Below, piece after piece: positions 34,389 to 45,234 of a DNA stretch of 64,000 nucleotides. The stretch is from assembly GCA_032160705.1 (NCBI GenBank), contig JAVHVE010000065.1, positions 1 through 64,000 on the forward strand, given 5' to 3'. The notes beneath the pieces are model-generated. The model was given only the letters and a program-made list of their open reading frames with translations. It was not told the DNA's origin and did not search any database. Both the position numbers and the translations under genes were made by a program. The stretch's first letter is position 1; every line of letters begins with the position of its first letter. Source of the stretch: QHXM01 sp032160705 (lineage in GTDB: Bacteria > Acidobacteriota > Blastocatellia > Pyrinomonadales > Pyrinomonadaceae).

Positions 34389-35444
34389 TTAACCTGCGAG
34401 CGCGTCTTGTTCCGTGCGAGGCCATGCCACACCCAGGTGCTTGTAAGCGGCGCGTGTGGCGACGCGACCGCGCGGCGTGCGATTCAGCAAACCAATCTGA
34501 ATCAGGTAAGGCTCGATGATCTCTTCGATACTCTCGCGCTCTTCGCTGATCGAAGCCGAGATAGTCCCGACGCCGACCGGCCCACCGTCAAATTTCTCGA
34601 TAATCGCCGACAAGAGCTTACGGTCAACTTCGTCCAGACCGAAGCGGTCAACTTCCATCTCGTCGAGCGCGCGGCGCGACAGAGTCTGTGTGATACGTCC
34701 GTCGCCGAGGACTTCCGCGTAATCTCGCACACGGCGTAGCAGCCGGTTGGCGATGCGCGGTGTGCCGCGTGCGCGTCGTGCGAGTTCGCGCGCCCCCGTA
34801 GCTTCAATCTCGACTCCCAGAATCTCAGCCGAGCGATGAATGATGATCTCCAAATCCTTCTGCGAATAGAAATCAAGATGAAAGACGATGCCGAAGCGCC
34901 CGCGCAAAGGAGCCGTGATGAGTCCCTGGCGAGTCGTCGCCCCGACGAGCGTGAACTTCGGCAGCTCCAACTTGATCGAGCGCGCCGCCGTGCCCTGCCC
35001 GATCATCACGTCGAGCTGGTAATCCTCCATCGCCGGGTAAAGCACCTCTTCAATCTGCGGGCGCAGGCGATGAATCTCGTCTATGAAGAGAACTTCGCCC
35101 TCCTGCAAATTAGTCAAGAGCGCCGCCAGATCACCGCCGCGCTCAATCGCGGGCGCGCTGACGCTCTTGAGTTCGGCATTCATCTCAACAGCGATGATAT
35201 TGGCCAGGGTGGTTTTCCCCAAACCCGGCGGCCCGTAAAAGAGAACGTGGTCAAGCGCCTCACGTCGGGCGCGTGCCGCTTTGAGAAAAATCTTGAGATT
35301 GCTCGTGACTTTCGTCTGCCCGATATACTCATCCAGACGGCGCGGGCGCAAACTCGGCTCAGCCTGCACATCTTCGGGCGTCGCCTCGCCCGCAATGGGA
35401 CGCGGGGACTCCGGGGAACTCTTTTCGGCTATGGCTTGTGACAT
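34389..35444 (-). CDS. ruvB: Holliday junction branch migration helicase RuvB
   Basis: 351 residues. Opening PSLRPRRLDEYIGQTKV is diagnostic for RuvB. Walker A GPPGLGKTTLA, Walker B LFIDEIHRL, sensor 1 GATTR and the arginine-finger-containing RGRFGI follow, then the C-terminal winged helix (GVGTISASISEERESIEEIIEPYLIQIGLL). As a hexameric motor it drives branch migration with RuvA; ruvA and ruvC are not adjacent. Encoded alone, with the PP2C gene downstream on the same strand. Confidence 0.97.
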   Translation of the reverse strand: MSQAIAEKSSPESPRPIAGEATPEDVQAEPSLRPRRLDEYIGQTKVTSNLKIFLKAARARREALDHVLFYGPPGLGKTTLANIIAVEMNAELKSVSAPAIERGGDLAALLTNLQEGEVLFIDEIHRLRPQIEEVLYPAMEDYQLDVMIGQGTAARSIKLELPKFTLVGATTRQGLITAPLRGRFGIVFHLDFYSQKDLEIIIHRSAEILGVEIEATGARELARRARGTPRIANRLLRRVRDYAEVLGDGRITQTLSRRALDEMEVDRFGLDEVDRKLLSAIIEKFDGGPVGVGTISASISEERESIEEIIEPYLIQIGLLNRTPRGRVATRAAYKHLGVAWPRTEQDALAG

Positions 35445-35540
35445 CTTAGAAAACCCTCTTGACGATAACTAAATTGGTCGCTCAACACCCACGCATTATA
35501 CCGTCTTTGGGCTATCGTTTCAAGCGTGAAACAGAAAAAC

Positions 35541-35613
35541 AGTTCAAAGTCCAATGTCCAAAGTCAAAGAAGTGTTCCTGACTTTGGACATTGGACTTTG
35601 AACTTTGGACTCT
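35541..35613. repeat. palindromic spacer repeat, CAAAGTCCAATGTC-word family
   Basis: Arms AGTTCAAAGTCCAATGTCCA and TGGACATTGGACTTTGAACT are near-perfect complements around a loop of about 20 bases (AAGAAGTGTTCCTGAC region). It ends four bases before the atpC stop codon. Confidence 0.85.
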
Positions 35614-35616
35614 CTT

Positions 35617-36039
35617 TTAAGAAGAGATGTTCGGAGCGCCGGTGGCGAGTTGCAGGCGCACGACGGAGCGTTCAAGGCGGGCGCGGGCGACCTCAAAGTC
35701 TTCCTCGGTTCCGCTAAACGCGCTCAACGTTTTTTCAGCATGTTCGCGCGTCATGCGCGCCCGTGCCGCGTCAATTTCTTCGGGACGCTCGGCGATTTCG
35801 GCCAGCACGGAGACGCGGTCGGCGTTGACTTCGACAAAGCCGCCGGAGACGTGCAGGCGATGTGTTGTGCCACCTTGCACAAAGGAGAGCACGCCCGTTT
35901 GAAGCTGCGAAATGAGCGGCGTGTGACCCGGCAGGATGCCAAGCTCGCCGTTCGTCCCCGGAACATTAACCGAATCCACAGCCTCCGCGAGCACGCGGCG
36001 TTCAGGTGTGACGACTTCAAGTTGGATTTGCTCAGCCAT
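35617..36039 (-). CDS. atpC: F1 ATP synthase epsilon subunit
   Basis: 140 residues. N-terminal beta barrel: QLEVVTPERRVLAEAVDSVN, GTNGELGILPGHTPLI, LHVSGGFVEVNADRVSVLAE. C-terminal helical hairpin with many Arg/Glu (DAARARMTREHAEK). The subunit couples rotation and inhibits ATPase activity. It follows atpD, with a palindromic spacer between. atpI, B, E, F, H, A and G are absent, so the ATP synthase genes are split into at least two loci. Confidence 0.93.
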   Translation of the reverse strand: MAEQIQLEVVTPERRVLAEAVDSVNVPGTNGELGILPGHTPLISQLQTGVLSFVQGGTTHRLHVSGGFVEVNADRVSVLAEIAERPEEIDAARARMTREHAEKTLSAFSGTEEDFEVARARLERSVVRLQLATGAPNISS

Positions 36040-36041
36040 AA

Positions 36042-36128
36042 GTGTCGTGACAGGTGACAGGTGACAAGTGACAGGTGACAGGTTAGAACAAGACTTAACT
36101 TGTCACTTGTCACCTGTCACTCGTCACG
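36042..36128. repeat. palindromic spacer repeat, GTGACAG-word family (copy 2)
   Basis: Left arm GTGTCGTGACAGGTGACAGG with further GTGACA words; right arm CTTGTCACCTGTCACTCGTC. The loop TAGAACAAG matches the copy at 22108-22211. It fills the gap between atpD and atpC and stops two bases before the atpC start codon. Confidence 0.8.
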
Positions 36129-36132
36129 GCTT

Positions 36133-37665
36133 TTACCCCTGCGCTGCGAGCGCCTTTGCTCTCTCTTGCGCTTCTTCGATGGTGCCGACCATGTAGAAGG
36201 CTTGTTCGGGCAAATCGTCGTGTTTGCCGTCAACGATCTCGCGGAAGCCGCGCACGGTGTCGGCCAGCTTGACGTACTTGCCTTCGAGGCCGGTGAACTG
36301 CGCAGCGACGAACATCGGCTGCGAGAAGAACCTTTGAACCTTGCGCGCGCGCGACACCGTCAGCTTGTCTTCATCCGACAATTCATCGAGGCCGAGAATG
36401 GCGATGATGTCTTGCAGGTCTTTGTAACGTTGCAGAATCTGCTTGACATCCTGCGCCGTCCTGTAGTGCTCTTCGCCGACGATGCGCGGGTCGAGAATAC
36501 GCGAGCTTGACGCGAGCGGATCAACCGCCGGGTAGATGCCGATCTCGACGATTTGACGCGAGAGCGCGGTGACGGCGTCAAGGTGCGCGAACGTGGTCGC
36601 GGGCGCGGGATCTGTATAATCGTCTGCCGGAACGTAGACCGCTTGAATCGAAGTGACAGCGCCGGTCTTCGTGGAAGTGATGCGCTCCTGCATCTCGCCC
36701 ATCTCGCTTGCGAGGTTCGGTTGATAACCCACCGCCGACGGCATGCGTCCAAGCAGGGCGGAGACTTCGGAGCCTGCCTGCGTGAAGCGGAAGATGTTGT
36801 CAATGAAGAGCAGCACGTCCAATCCCTGATCGCGGAAATACTCTGCGACTGTCAGCCCCGACAATGCGACGCGCAGGCGCGCTCCCGGCGGCTCTGTCAT
36901 CTGGCCGTAGATGAGCGCAACCTTCGACTTCTCGATGGCTTTCATGTCCACCTTCGTCATGTCGAACTCGCCGGTCTCTTCAAAGTGCTTGTTAAAGGCT
37001 TCGCCGTACTGGATAACGTTCGACTCGACCATTTCGCGCAAAAGGTCGTTGCCCTCGCGCGTGCGTTCACCCACGCCTGCGAAAACTGAAAAGCCCGCGT
37101 GCGCTTTGGCGATATTGTTAATCAGCTCCATGATGAGCACGGTCTTGCCCACACCTGCGCCGCCGAACAATCCGATTTTGCCGCCGCGCAGGAAGGGTTG
37201 AATCAAATCAACGACCTTGATGCCCGTCTCGAACATCTGCAACTCGGTTGACTGCTCATCAAAATCCGGCGCATGGCGGTGAATCGCATAGCGCTGCTCA
37301 TATTTGACCTCGCCGAGATTGTCTACGGGTTCGCCGATGACGTTCATCACGCGACCCAGCGTGCCTTCGCCAACGGGGACAGTGATCGGGCCACCCAAAT
37401 CGAGCGCGCGCATGCCGCGCACCATGCCGTCCGTCGGCAGCATCGAGACGGCGCGGACGCGGCTTTCGCCGAGATGCTGCTGGACTTCGCAGACGACATC
37501 AATCGGGGTGGGCACATCGAAACCTTCCGAGGTGATACGCAGAGCCTGATAGATTGGCGGCAGGTGCTTTTCTTCAAATTCCACGTCAACGACGGGGCCG
37601 ATAATCTGCACGACGCGACCAAAATTCTGGCCGTTGGTGCTCGCATTTCCATTGGGCGTAGCCAT
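36133..37665 (-). CDS. atpD: F1 ATP synthase beta subunit
   Basis: 510 residues, longer than most by an N-terminal tail of about 15 residues (Asn/Gly/Ser-rich). GRVVQIIGPVVDVEF starts the beta barrel; GLFGGAGVGKTVLIMELI is the P-loop; GVGERTREGNDL, ALIYGQMTEPPGARLRV and PAVDPLASSSRILDP mark the catalytic core. It synthesises ATP at the inner membrane as part of the F1 head. Only atpC follows. The gene is divergent from the secreted protein gene at 37935. Confidence 0.97.
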   Translation of the reverse strand: MATPNGNASTNGQNFGRVVQIIGPVVDVEFEEKHLPPIYQALRITSEGFDVPTPIDVVCEVQQHLGESRVRAVSMLPTDGMVRGMRALDLGGPITVPVGEGTLGRVMNVIGEPVDNLGEVKYEQRYAIHRHAPDFDEQSTELQMFETGIKVVDLIQPFLRGGKIGLFGGAGVGKTVLIMELINNIAKAHAGFSVFAGVGERTREGNDLLREMVESNVIQYGEAFNKHFEETGEFDMTKVDMKAIEKSKVALIYGQMTEPPGARLRVALSGLTVAEYFRDQGLDVLLFIDNIFRFTQAGSEVSALLGRMPSAVGYQPNLASEMGEMQERITSTKTGAVTSIQAVYVPADDYTDPAPATTFAHLDAVTALSRQIVEIGIYPAVDPLASSSRILDPRIVGEEHYRTAQDVKQILQRYKDLQDIIAILGLDELSDEDKLTVSRARKVQRFFSQPMFVAAQFTGLEGKYVKLADTVRGFREIVDGKHDDLPEQAFYMVGTIEEAQERAKALAAQG

Positions 37666-37934
37666 ACTCTTCTAATCAACTCCTCTTAAAGTAAGCCTCA
37701 TGAAGGCGCAAAACTGGTAGGGTTAAAAGACGGTCAAGATAGCATAACGCTCGCGGCTTTGGCAAAGCGCGCTTCGGATGTGTCTTTTGTTGAAACGATT
37801 GCATTATCCCGTTCTTATACCTGGGCATCAAGGCCATCAGACAAAGCAGGTTCCGTCAACGCAGCTAACCTGATTAAGCTCTAGAACACTCAAATCACAG
37901 AACCATCCAGGTTCGATTCATGCGGAGGCTCACG

Positions 37935-38627
37935 ATGAAAAAATACAGGTGCGCGGGATATGGTCTGGCCATCATCTTGTCGCTGGTGTTTTCGGCCAGC
38001 TACGCGGGCGCGCAAACCGTCAAAACCGTTTCTGAGAAATCCTACATTCAGGCGCGGCAGGTGCTGGACGCGGGGCTGACGGCGCTCGGCGGGCGCGAAG
38101 CGATCAGCAAGCTGGAAGACATTTCGCTGAAATTCAACGGCATTAACTACGCCAGAAATCAAAGCGCCAGCCCGGACACGGCTTACTTTGAAGGTCGCAT
38201 TGATGGAACGTTAATGCTCGACGGGAAAGGCAATCGTGCCATCTTCGAGCAAACCTCCACCCTGCCCGGCTTCAAGTTTCACACCCGGCAGATCATGAAG
38301 GCCGAGAAGGGGCTCGCGTTCGACATGGATGCGAAAACCGCCACAGCCTTCACCAATCCCAACGCCATTCCCAACATCACGCGCACCAGATTCCCACATG
38401 GGATGTTGATGGCGGCGCTGGATCGCGCGGCAACCTTGCGTTTCCTCGGCGAGGAAACCTTTGACGGCAAGAAACAGCGCGTTATCACCTTTGCCACTGC
38501 GGACGGAACACAGTGGACGCTCTACTTCGATGCCGGAACGAATCTCTTAACGAAATTTGAGAATCTGGACATGGATGCGCGCGCCGGTGATGTCACGCAG
38601 GAATTTATTTATCCCCTTTGGGGATAG
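37935..38627 (+). pseudogene. truncated secreted protein, LolA-like N-terminal domain
   Basis: 230 residues from ATG 37935 (GGAGG at 37924-37928). A signal peptide is clear (residues about 1-27, GLAIILSLVFSASYAGAQ). The rest resembles the lipoprotein-carrier-like beta-sandwich domain found at the N-terminus of some secreted metal-dependent hydrolases: ARQVLDAGLTALGGREAISKLE, FEGRIDGTLMLDGKG, WTLYFDAGTNLLTKFE, and ends DVTQEFIYPLWG then a stop. In related proteins that last phrase runs on into a further domain. A partial REP-like repeat (38642-38684) follows 14 bases later, so the gene seems to have lost its 3' part. It may still make a short stable protein. Confidence 0.5.
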
Positions 38628-38641
38628 GCATGATGACCGAA

Positions 38642-38684
38642 AAGTGCTGGGCTAAAATCAATCGTCCCTGACGGGACTCATAAA
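38642..38684. repeat. partial copy of the GTCCCGTAGGGAC-type repeat
   Basis: AAGTGCTGGGCTAAAATCAA (from 38642) and GTCCCTGACGGGAC match the right part of the large nested palindrome at 32130-32335 (32293-32335) with a few changes; the other half is absent. It follows the truncated gene. Confidence 0.75.
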
Positions 38685-38698
38685 ACTACTATTATTTC

Positions 38699-39016
38699 TT
38701 ACCCATCTTCTGAATCAATCCGAATCTTCATGCGGCGGAGCGTCCGCATATCTTCGTCCGTCAATTCGAGCGTGGCGTCTTCCGATTCCAATCCGTCATC
38801 TTCCGAGTTCTGGCGCAGGGCTATTTCCAGGCGCAGGGTCAGCTCCATTTCATAACCGGCTTCGCGCAATCTGGCGATAGCTTCGGCGACCAGCGGAGAT
38901 TTCTCGACCGCCGAATTGATGGCTGTGCCTAGATCGTGGACGATCTCTTTGGCTTCGTCGTTAATGTCCAAGATACACCTGAGCCGCGCTCTTTGACTCT
39001 TAAGGAAGCGATCCAT
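38699..39016 (-). CDS. small hypothetical acidic protein
   Basis: 105 residues from ATG 39016; an in-frame start upstream at 39055 has a poor leader. Contains SQRARLRCILDINDEAKEIVHDLGTAINSAV, a helical segment, and a strongly acidic C-terminal half (NSEDDGLESEDATLELTDEDMR). No known family recognised; no membrane segment. It is on the opposite strand from the mutase gene and points away from it. Confidence 0.5.
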   Translation of the reverse strand: MDRFLKSQRARLRCILDINDEAKEIVHDLGTAINSAVEKSPLVAEAIARLREAGYEMELTLRLEIALRQNSEDDGLESEDATLELTDEDMRTLRRMKIRIDSEDG

Positions 39017-39189
39017 TGTTGAGTGACAGACAATGATGCTAAGCGACGAACGCACTCGCGGTCAACCATTTTAACCACCCTTCGCCAGAGCCGAAATTGC
39101 GACGCTCGCGCGCACTATGTTAGGCTGCTTTCAACCGAGCAACAGAGAGCGTTTGCCTTTGACCGCCAACGCCCAAAGGTCTAACCATC

Positions 39190-40800
<1,611 letters not shown>

Positions 40801-40830
40801 AAGCTGCGCGACGGAAAGGATTGCTCTGCG

Positions 40831-41100
40831 GTGTCGAAGACTTTTAAGTATCGTGTGTGCCAGACGCAGATGGCGCGTGTGACGTTCGTCAACGGGCACT
40901 GGCAGGGCTTGCAAGTCCCGGAACAATCTAACCCGACTGAACTATATAACTCGTGCCCGATGGTCTGGGAGTATCTGGATTCAGCCGGTCGAGACGGTTG
41001 GGAGTTGGTGGCCGTCGCCTCGCAGGCTGATGCGATGGGAAACCCGAACGCAACGAATCTTCTGTTTCTGAAGAAAGAAACATTCTCAAGCAATGACTAA
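40831..41100 (+). CDS. small DUF4177-like protein
   Basis: 89 residues from GTG 40831. The phrase DGWELVAVASQADAM matches the conserved core of the DUF4177 family (E-x-L-N-x3-GWELV). The N-terminus FKYRVCQTQMARVTFVNG is a beta strand pair. Such proteins are small, cytosolic and of unknown function. It follows the mutase gene by 30 bases and is probably co-transcribed. A near-perfect 31-bp palindrome begins at its stop codon. Confidence 0.6.
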   Translation: MSKTFKYRVCQTQMARVTFVNGHWQGLQVPEQSNPTELYNSCPMVWEYLDSAGRDGWELVAVASQADAMGNPNATNLLFLKKETFSSND

Positions 41101-41179
41101 ATTGTAGGGGTAGGGACAAGTCCTCTGCCCGCTTACATTCGCAACAGACGGGCAGAGGACTTGTCCCTGCCCCTACAAT
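41101..41179. repeat. near-perfect 31-bp palindrome
   Basis: Left arm 41101-41131 and right arm 41149-41179 differ at one base; the loop has 17 bases. Words such as TAGGGGCAGGGACAAGTCC recur in the arms. It lies between two convergent stop codons (41100 and 41189) and could act as a two-way terminator. Confidence 0.85.
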
Positions 41180-41188
41180 TATTCTCGT

Positions 41189-42619
41189 CTAACCTGCCAG
41201 GCGCAAACTTCCCGCGATTCTCTCAAATGTCGCCTGATAATTTTTCATCTCGTCTTCGGGCGCGATGGTTATCAGGTAGAACAATCTTCCATCACGGGTT
41301 GCGGTCGTGTAGATCACGTCAATTTCCACCACGCCCGTGACGGGTGATTGGCCTGCGACGATTGTTGCGAACCCGCGCCGCCCGCCAAAATCTATTGCTT
41401 GCGGGGCGCGTGCGATGCGAAAGTCCGCGTTCATGCTGACCTGCTGTTGGACAAACGCGGTGTTGGCCGCTTCCAAGTCGTTTGACTCAGGCTTGACTAG
41501 CCCTATGAAGATGCCGTGCGTCACGACCAGTCCTTCGTCAATCTGCCCGTAAGCTCCTTTGGGAGCGAAGATCATGTTGGCGTCGTCCGAAAGGAGCGCG
41601 TCCCAGTTCTCAGGGTATTGAAGAGCAAACGAGCCGTCTTGCGCCTGGAAGTCGCGCAAGGTTGATGAAGGTTGTTCAGGCCGTGTGCCGGATTCGTTTC
41701 CGTTAGGATCGCTTGATCCTTTGCGCTCCGGCCCGGCGGATGAGGCAAGTGGCGTCCCGCCTCCGGTCAGTGCTCCTTTGACCTGCTCGAACTCATTTGT
41801 ATTATGTGTCGGGTTCGCACTCACCTTCAGAGATTTTAATTCCTGATTGATTGCCTCGATGCGATTGCCGGGGTCTGGATGATCGCTCATCATCTCAGGC
41901 GTCCGCTGCCCGCTTTGAGCTTGAATTGTTTTGAAGAAGTTGGCCATGTCGCGCGGGTCATAGCCTGCGTCGGCCATGATGCGCGCGCCTTCCAGATCGG
42001 CCTGCTTTTCGGCTGTGCGACCGAATTTCAGAAAGAGCAGGTTCGCGCCTGCGCCGCCGACCTGTTCGAGAATCTGCCCGAGGTCTGCGCCCGTCACTCT
42101 GCGTACAATTCGCAAGCCTCTTTGGGCCACATACGCTTTCGAGACCTGATTGGTCGGATGGCGCAGCGCGACATGCGCGATTTCATGAGCCATCACGCCC
42201 GCCAATTCGCCTTCGTTGCGCGCGGCGGCAATCGTCCCTGCGTTGACAAAAATATATCCGCCGGGAAGCGCGAAGGCATTGATCTCTTTGGTCGCAATCA
42301 CATTGAACTGGTAAGTGAAGTTGAAGCCGGGCGCTTTCTCGGCAAGCCGCGCGCCCAACTGGCGAACGTAATTAAGGATTCTTTCATCACGCAGCAGCGG
42401 AACCTGCTGGGCGACCTCCTGTGCGGATTGCTTGCCCAGTTCAATGTCTTGTTGCGGGGTGAAGAGATTGAATCCCGGTTTGAAATGCGGAGCGGGGCGC
42501 GTTGCCGCGCCGCCGTAACCGTCCGAGCCGGATTTATCTCCGAGTAAAGACTTGCAGGAGGGCTGGAAAATAAAGAGAGAGACAAGCAGTAAGACGGCGG
42601 CGCTTCTTTGTCGGGACAT
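41189..42619 (-). CDS. M48-family zinc metalloprotease with C-terminal extension
   Basis: 476 residues from ATG 42619 (GGGAGA before it). An N-terminal hydrophobic stretch (8-19) followed by PSC gives a possible lipoprotein signal. The zinc site is HEIAH (145-149) with the downstream Glu in KQADLEGARIMADAGYD. The protease domain covers about 55-265 and resembles BepA-like, outer-membrane-assembly-linked M48 enzymes. A Ser/Gly-rich linker precedes a C-terminal domain (DGSFALQYPENWDAL ... RLFYLITIAP) resembling the PsbP/DUF1795 fold. Substrates unknown, presumably misfolded periplasmic proteins. Confidence 0.88.
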   Translation of the reverse strand: MSRQRSAAVLLLVSLFIFQPSCKSLLGDKSGSDGYGGAATRPAPHFKPGFNLFTPQQDIELGKQSAQEVAQQVPLLRDERILNYVRQLGARLAEKAPGFNFTYQFNVIATKEINAFALPGGYIFVNAGTIAAARNEGELAGVMAHEIAHVALRHPTNQVSKAYVAQRGLRIVRRVTGADLGQILEQVGGAGANLLFLKFGRTAEKQADLEGARIMADAGYDPRDMANFFKTIQAQSGQRTPEMMSDHPDPGNRIEAINQELKSLKVSANPTHNTNEFEQVKGALTGGGTPLASSAGPERKGSSDPNGNESGTRPEQPSSTLRDFQAQDGSFALQYPENWDALLSDDANMIFAPKGAYGQIDEGLVVTHGIFIGLVKPESNDLEAANTAFVQQQVSMNADFRIARAPQAIDFGGRRGFATIVAGQSPVTGVVEIDVIYTTATRDGRLFYLITIAPEDEMKNYQATFERIAGSLRLAG

Positions 42620-42760
42620 GAAGTCTCCCATTCTTATTCTAAGGCTCAGGGTGAGCCGCACGAGCGCCGCCGCAATTAAAGCCGCGCCTCTGTCGAAAAC
42701 TTTATGCAGGGGGATTTCGGAAAGTAATCTTAGTTTACCTCATCAACATTTGTCACTTAA

Positions 42761-42890
42761 TGGTAGTGGGTCAGTTAAGAGTACAGTTAAGAGTACAACC
42801 TTTAGGTTGCGCCTTGTCGCACGCGCAAGCTAAAGCTTGAACTCTCAACTGCTTGAACTCTCAACTGCTTCTTCAAATTAATCCACTACC
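42761..42890. repeat. palindromic spacer repeat, TTAAGAGTACAACC/AAGCTTGAACTCTC family (copy 1)
   Basis: Outer GGTAGTGGG (42761) pairs with CCACTACCC (to 42890). Inside, GTTAAGAGTACAACCTTTAG words pair with CAAGCTAAAGCTTGAACTC words. It lies upstream of the DppD-like gene. Related copies are at 55211-55326 and 56750-56855. Confidence 0.75.
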
Positions 42891-42940
42891 CACTTAATTG
42901 TTGGTCAAACGGGCTCAGTCGCTGCTAAACTCCAAACTCG

Positions 42941-43966
<1,026 letters not shown>

Positions 43967-43992
43967 ACGATTGTCAGAGTGAGCATATTCCA

Positions 43993-45081
43993 GTGAGCTT
44001 CGACCAGCAGCTTAATTTCGACCAACGACCCGGTGTTGAGAGCGTTCCTGAAAGGGAAGCGGCGGCAGCGCGTGCGAGCGATGCACAGGACAGCCAGCAG
44101 AACGCGGATGAACTCGTGCGTGTGCGGGGGCTGGTCAAACATTTTCCGTTGGAAAATTCGGATGATGTTGTGCGCGCCGTTGACGGTGTGACGTTTGAAA
44201 TCCTTCGCGGCGAGACGCTCGGTTTAGTCGGCGAATCCGGTTGCGGGAAATCAACGGTCGGGCGCTGCGTCCTGCGCCTGATTGAGCCGACGGCTGGAGA
44301 AATCGAGTTTGACGGGCGCGACGTGCTGGCCACGAGCGGGCGAGCCCTTAGAGAGCTGCGCCGCGAGATGCAGATTATCTTTCAAGACCCTTACGCTTCT
44401 CTTAATCCGCGCATGAGGGTGCGCGACATCGTCGGCGAGCCGCTCGTCATTCACGGGCTCAAAGATAAAGAAGAAAGGCGTGCGCGCGTTGCGGAGTTGC
44501 TGGGCAAGGTCGGGCTCGACCCGGAGTACATGAATCGCTACCCGCACGAGTTTTCCGGTGGACAGCGCCAGCGCATCGGCATTGCGCGCGCTCTGGCGCT
44601 CAATCCGAAATTGATTATCGCGGACGAGCCTGTCTCGGCGCTGGATGTTTCGGTTCAGGCGCAGGTCGTCAATCTCTTGCAGGACTTGCAGGAGGAATTC
44701 GGCCTCACCTTTCTCTTCATCTCGCACGGGCTGGCGGTCGTCGAGCACATTTCGACGCGCGTGGCGGTGATGTACCTGGGGCGTATCGTCGAAATAGCCA
44801 GCGCGGAAGAATTGTACGTGCAGCCGCTCCATCCATACACGCAGGCGCTGCTTTCGGCGATTCCCATTCCAGACCCGCAGCGCAAACGCAACCGCATTAT
44901 CCTGACGGGCGATGTGCCGACGCCGATCAATCCGCCTTCGGGCTGCCGCTTTCGCACACGCTGCCCGATGGCGATTGCTGAATGCGCGCAGATTGATCCT
45001 GACCTGCGCGAAATCTCGCCCGGTCATACGGTCGCCTGCATCCGCGTCCCCGGCTGGACGGAAGCTCCAACTGCCGCGTGA
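43993..45081 (+). CDS. DppF-like peptide/nickel-type ABC transporter ATP-binding protein
   Basis: 362 residues from GTG 43993. Walker A GESGCGKSTVGRCVLRL, Walker B DEPVSALDVSVQAQ, signature FSGGQRQRIGIARAL, and FISHGLAVVEHISTRV. The C-terminal extension CRFRTRCPMAIAEC is typical of the oligopeptide family. With DppD (42941-43966) it would form the ATPase pair of a peptide importer. 27 bases separate the two genes. The N-terminal ~35 residues (poly-Ala/Gln) are unusual for the family. Confidence 0.92.
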   Translation: MSFDQQLNFDQRPGVESVPEREAAAARASDAQDSQQNADELVRVRGLVKHFPLENSDDVVRAVDGVTFEILRGETLGLVGESGCGKSTVGRCVLRLIEPTAGEIEFDGRDVLATSGRALRELRREMQIIFQDPYASLNPRMRVRDIVGEPLVIHGLKDKEERRARVAELLGKVGLDPEYMNRYPHEFSGGQRQRIGIARALALNPKLIIADEPVSALDVSVQAQVVNLLQDLQEEFGLTFLFISHGLAVVEHISTRVAVMYLGRIVEIASAEELYVQPLHPYTQALLSAIPIPDPQRKRNRIILTGDVPTPINPPSGCRFRTRCPMAIAECAQIDPDLREISPGHTVACIRVPGWTEAPTAA

Positions 45082-45085
45082 AACA

Positions 45086-45214
45086 AGTGGTCAGTAAGCA
45101 GTGGTCGGTGGTCAGTAATTGAGTGTCGACTATCCTGAATTTTGAAAGCTGAGAGTCGAGATTCGTCATAAGTGCTTTAACTGACTACTGGCCGCTGACC
45201 ACTGACCACTGCTC
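45086..45214. repeat. palindromic spacer repeat, GTGGTCAGTAAGCAGTGGTC-word family
   Basis: Left arm AGTGGTCAGTAAGCAGTGGT and on; right arm GACCACTGACCACTGCTC. The inner part has a second stem-like pair (TTGAGTGTCGAC ... AGAGTCGAG). It lies between dppF-like and the Yip1-like gene. Confidence 0.75.
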
Positions 45215-45234
45215 AAGAAAGGACTCCCCAAATT

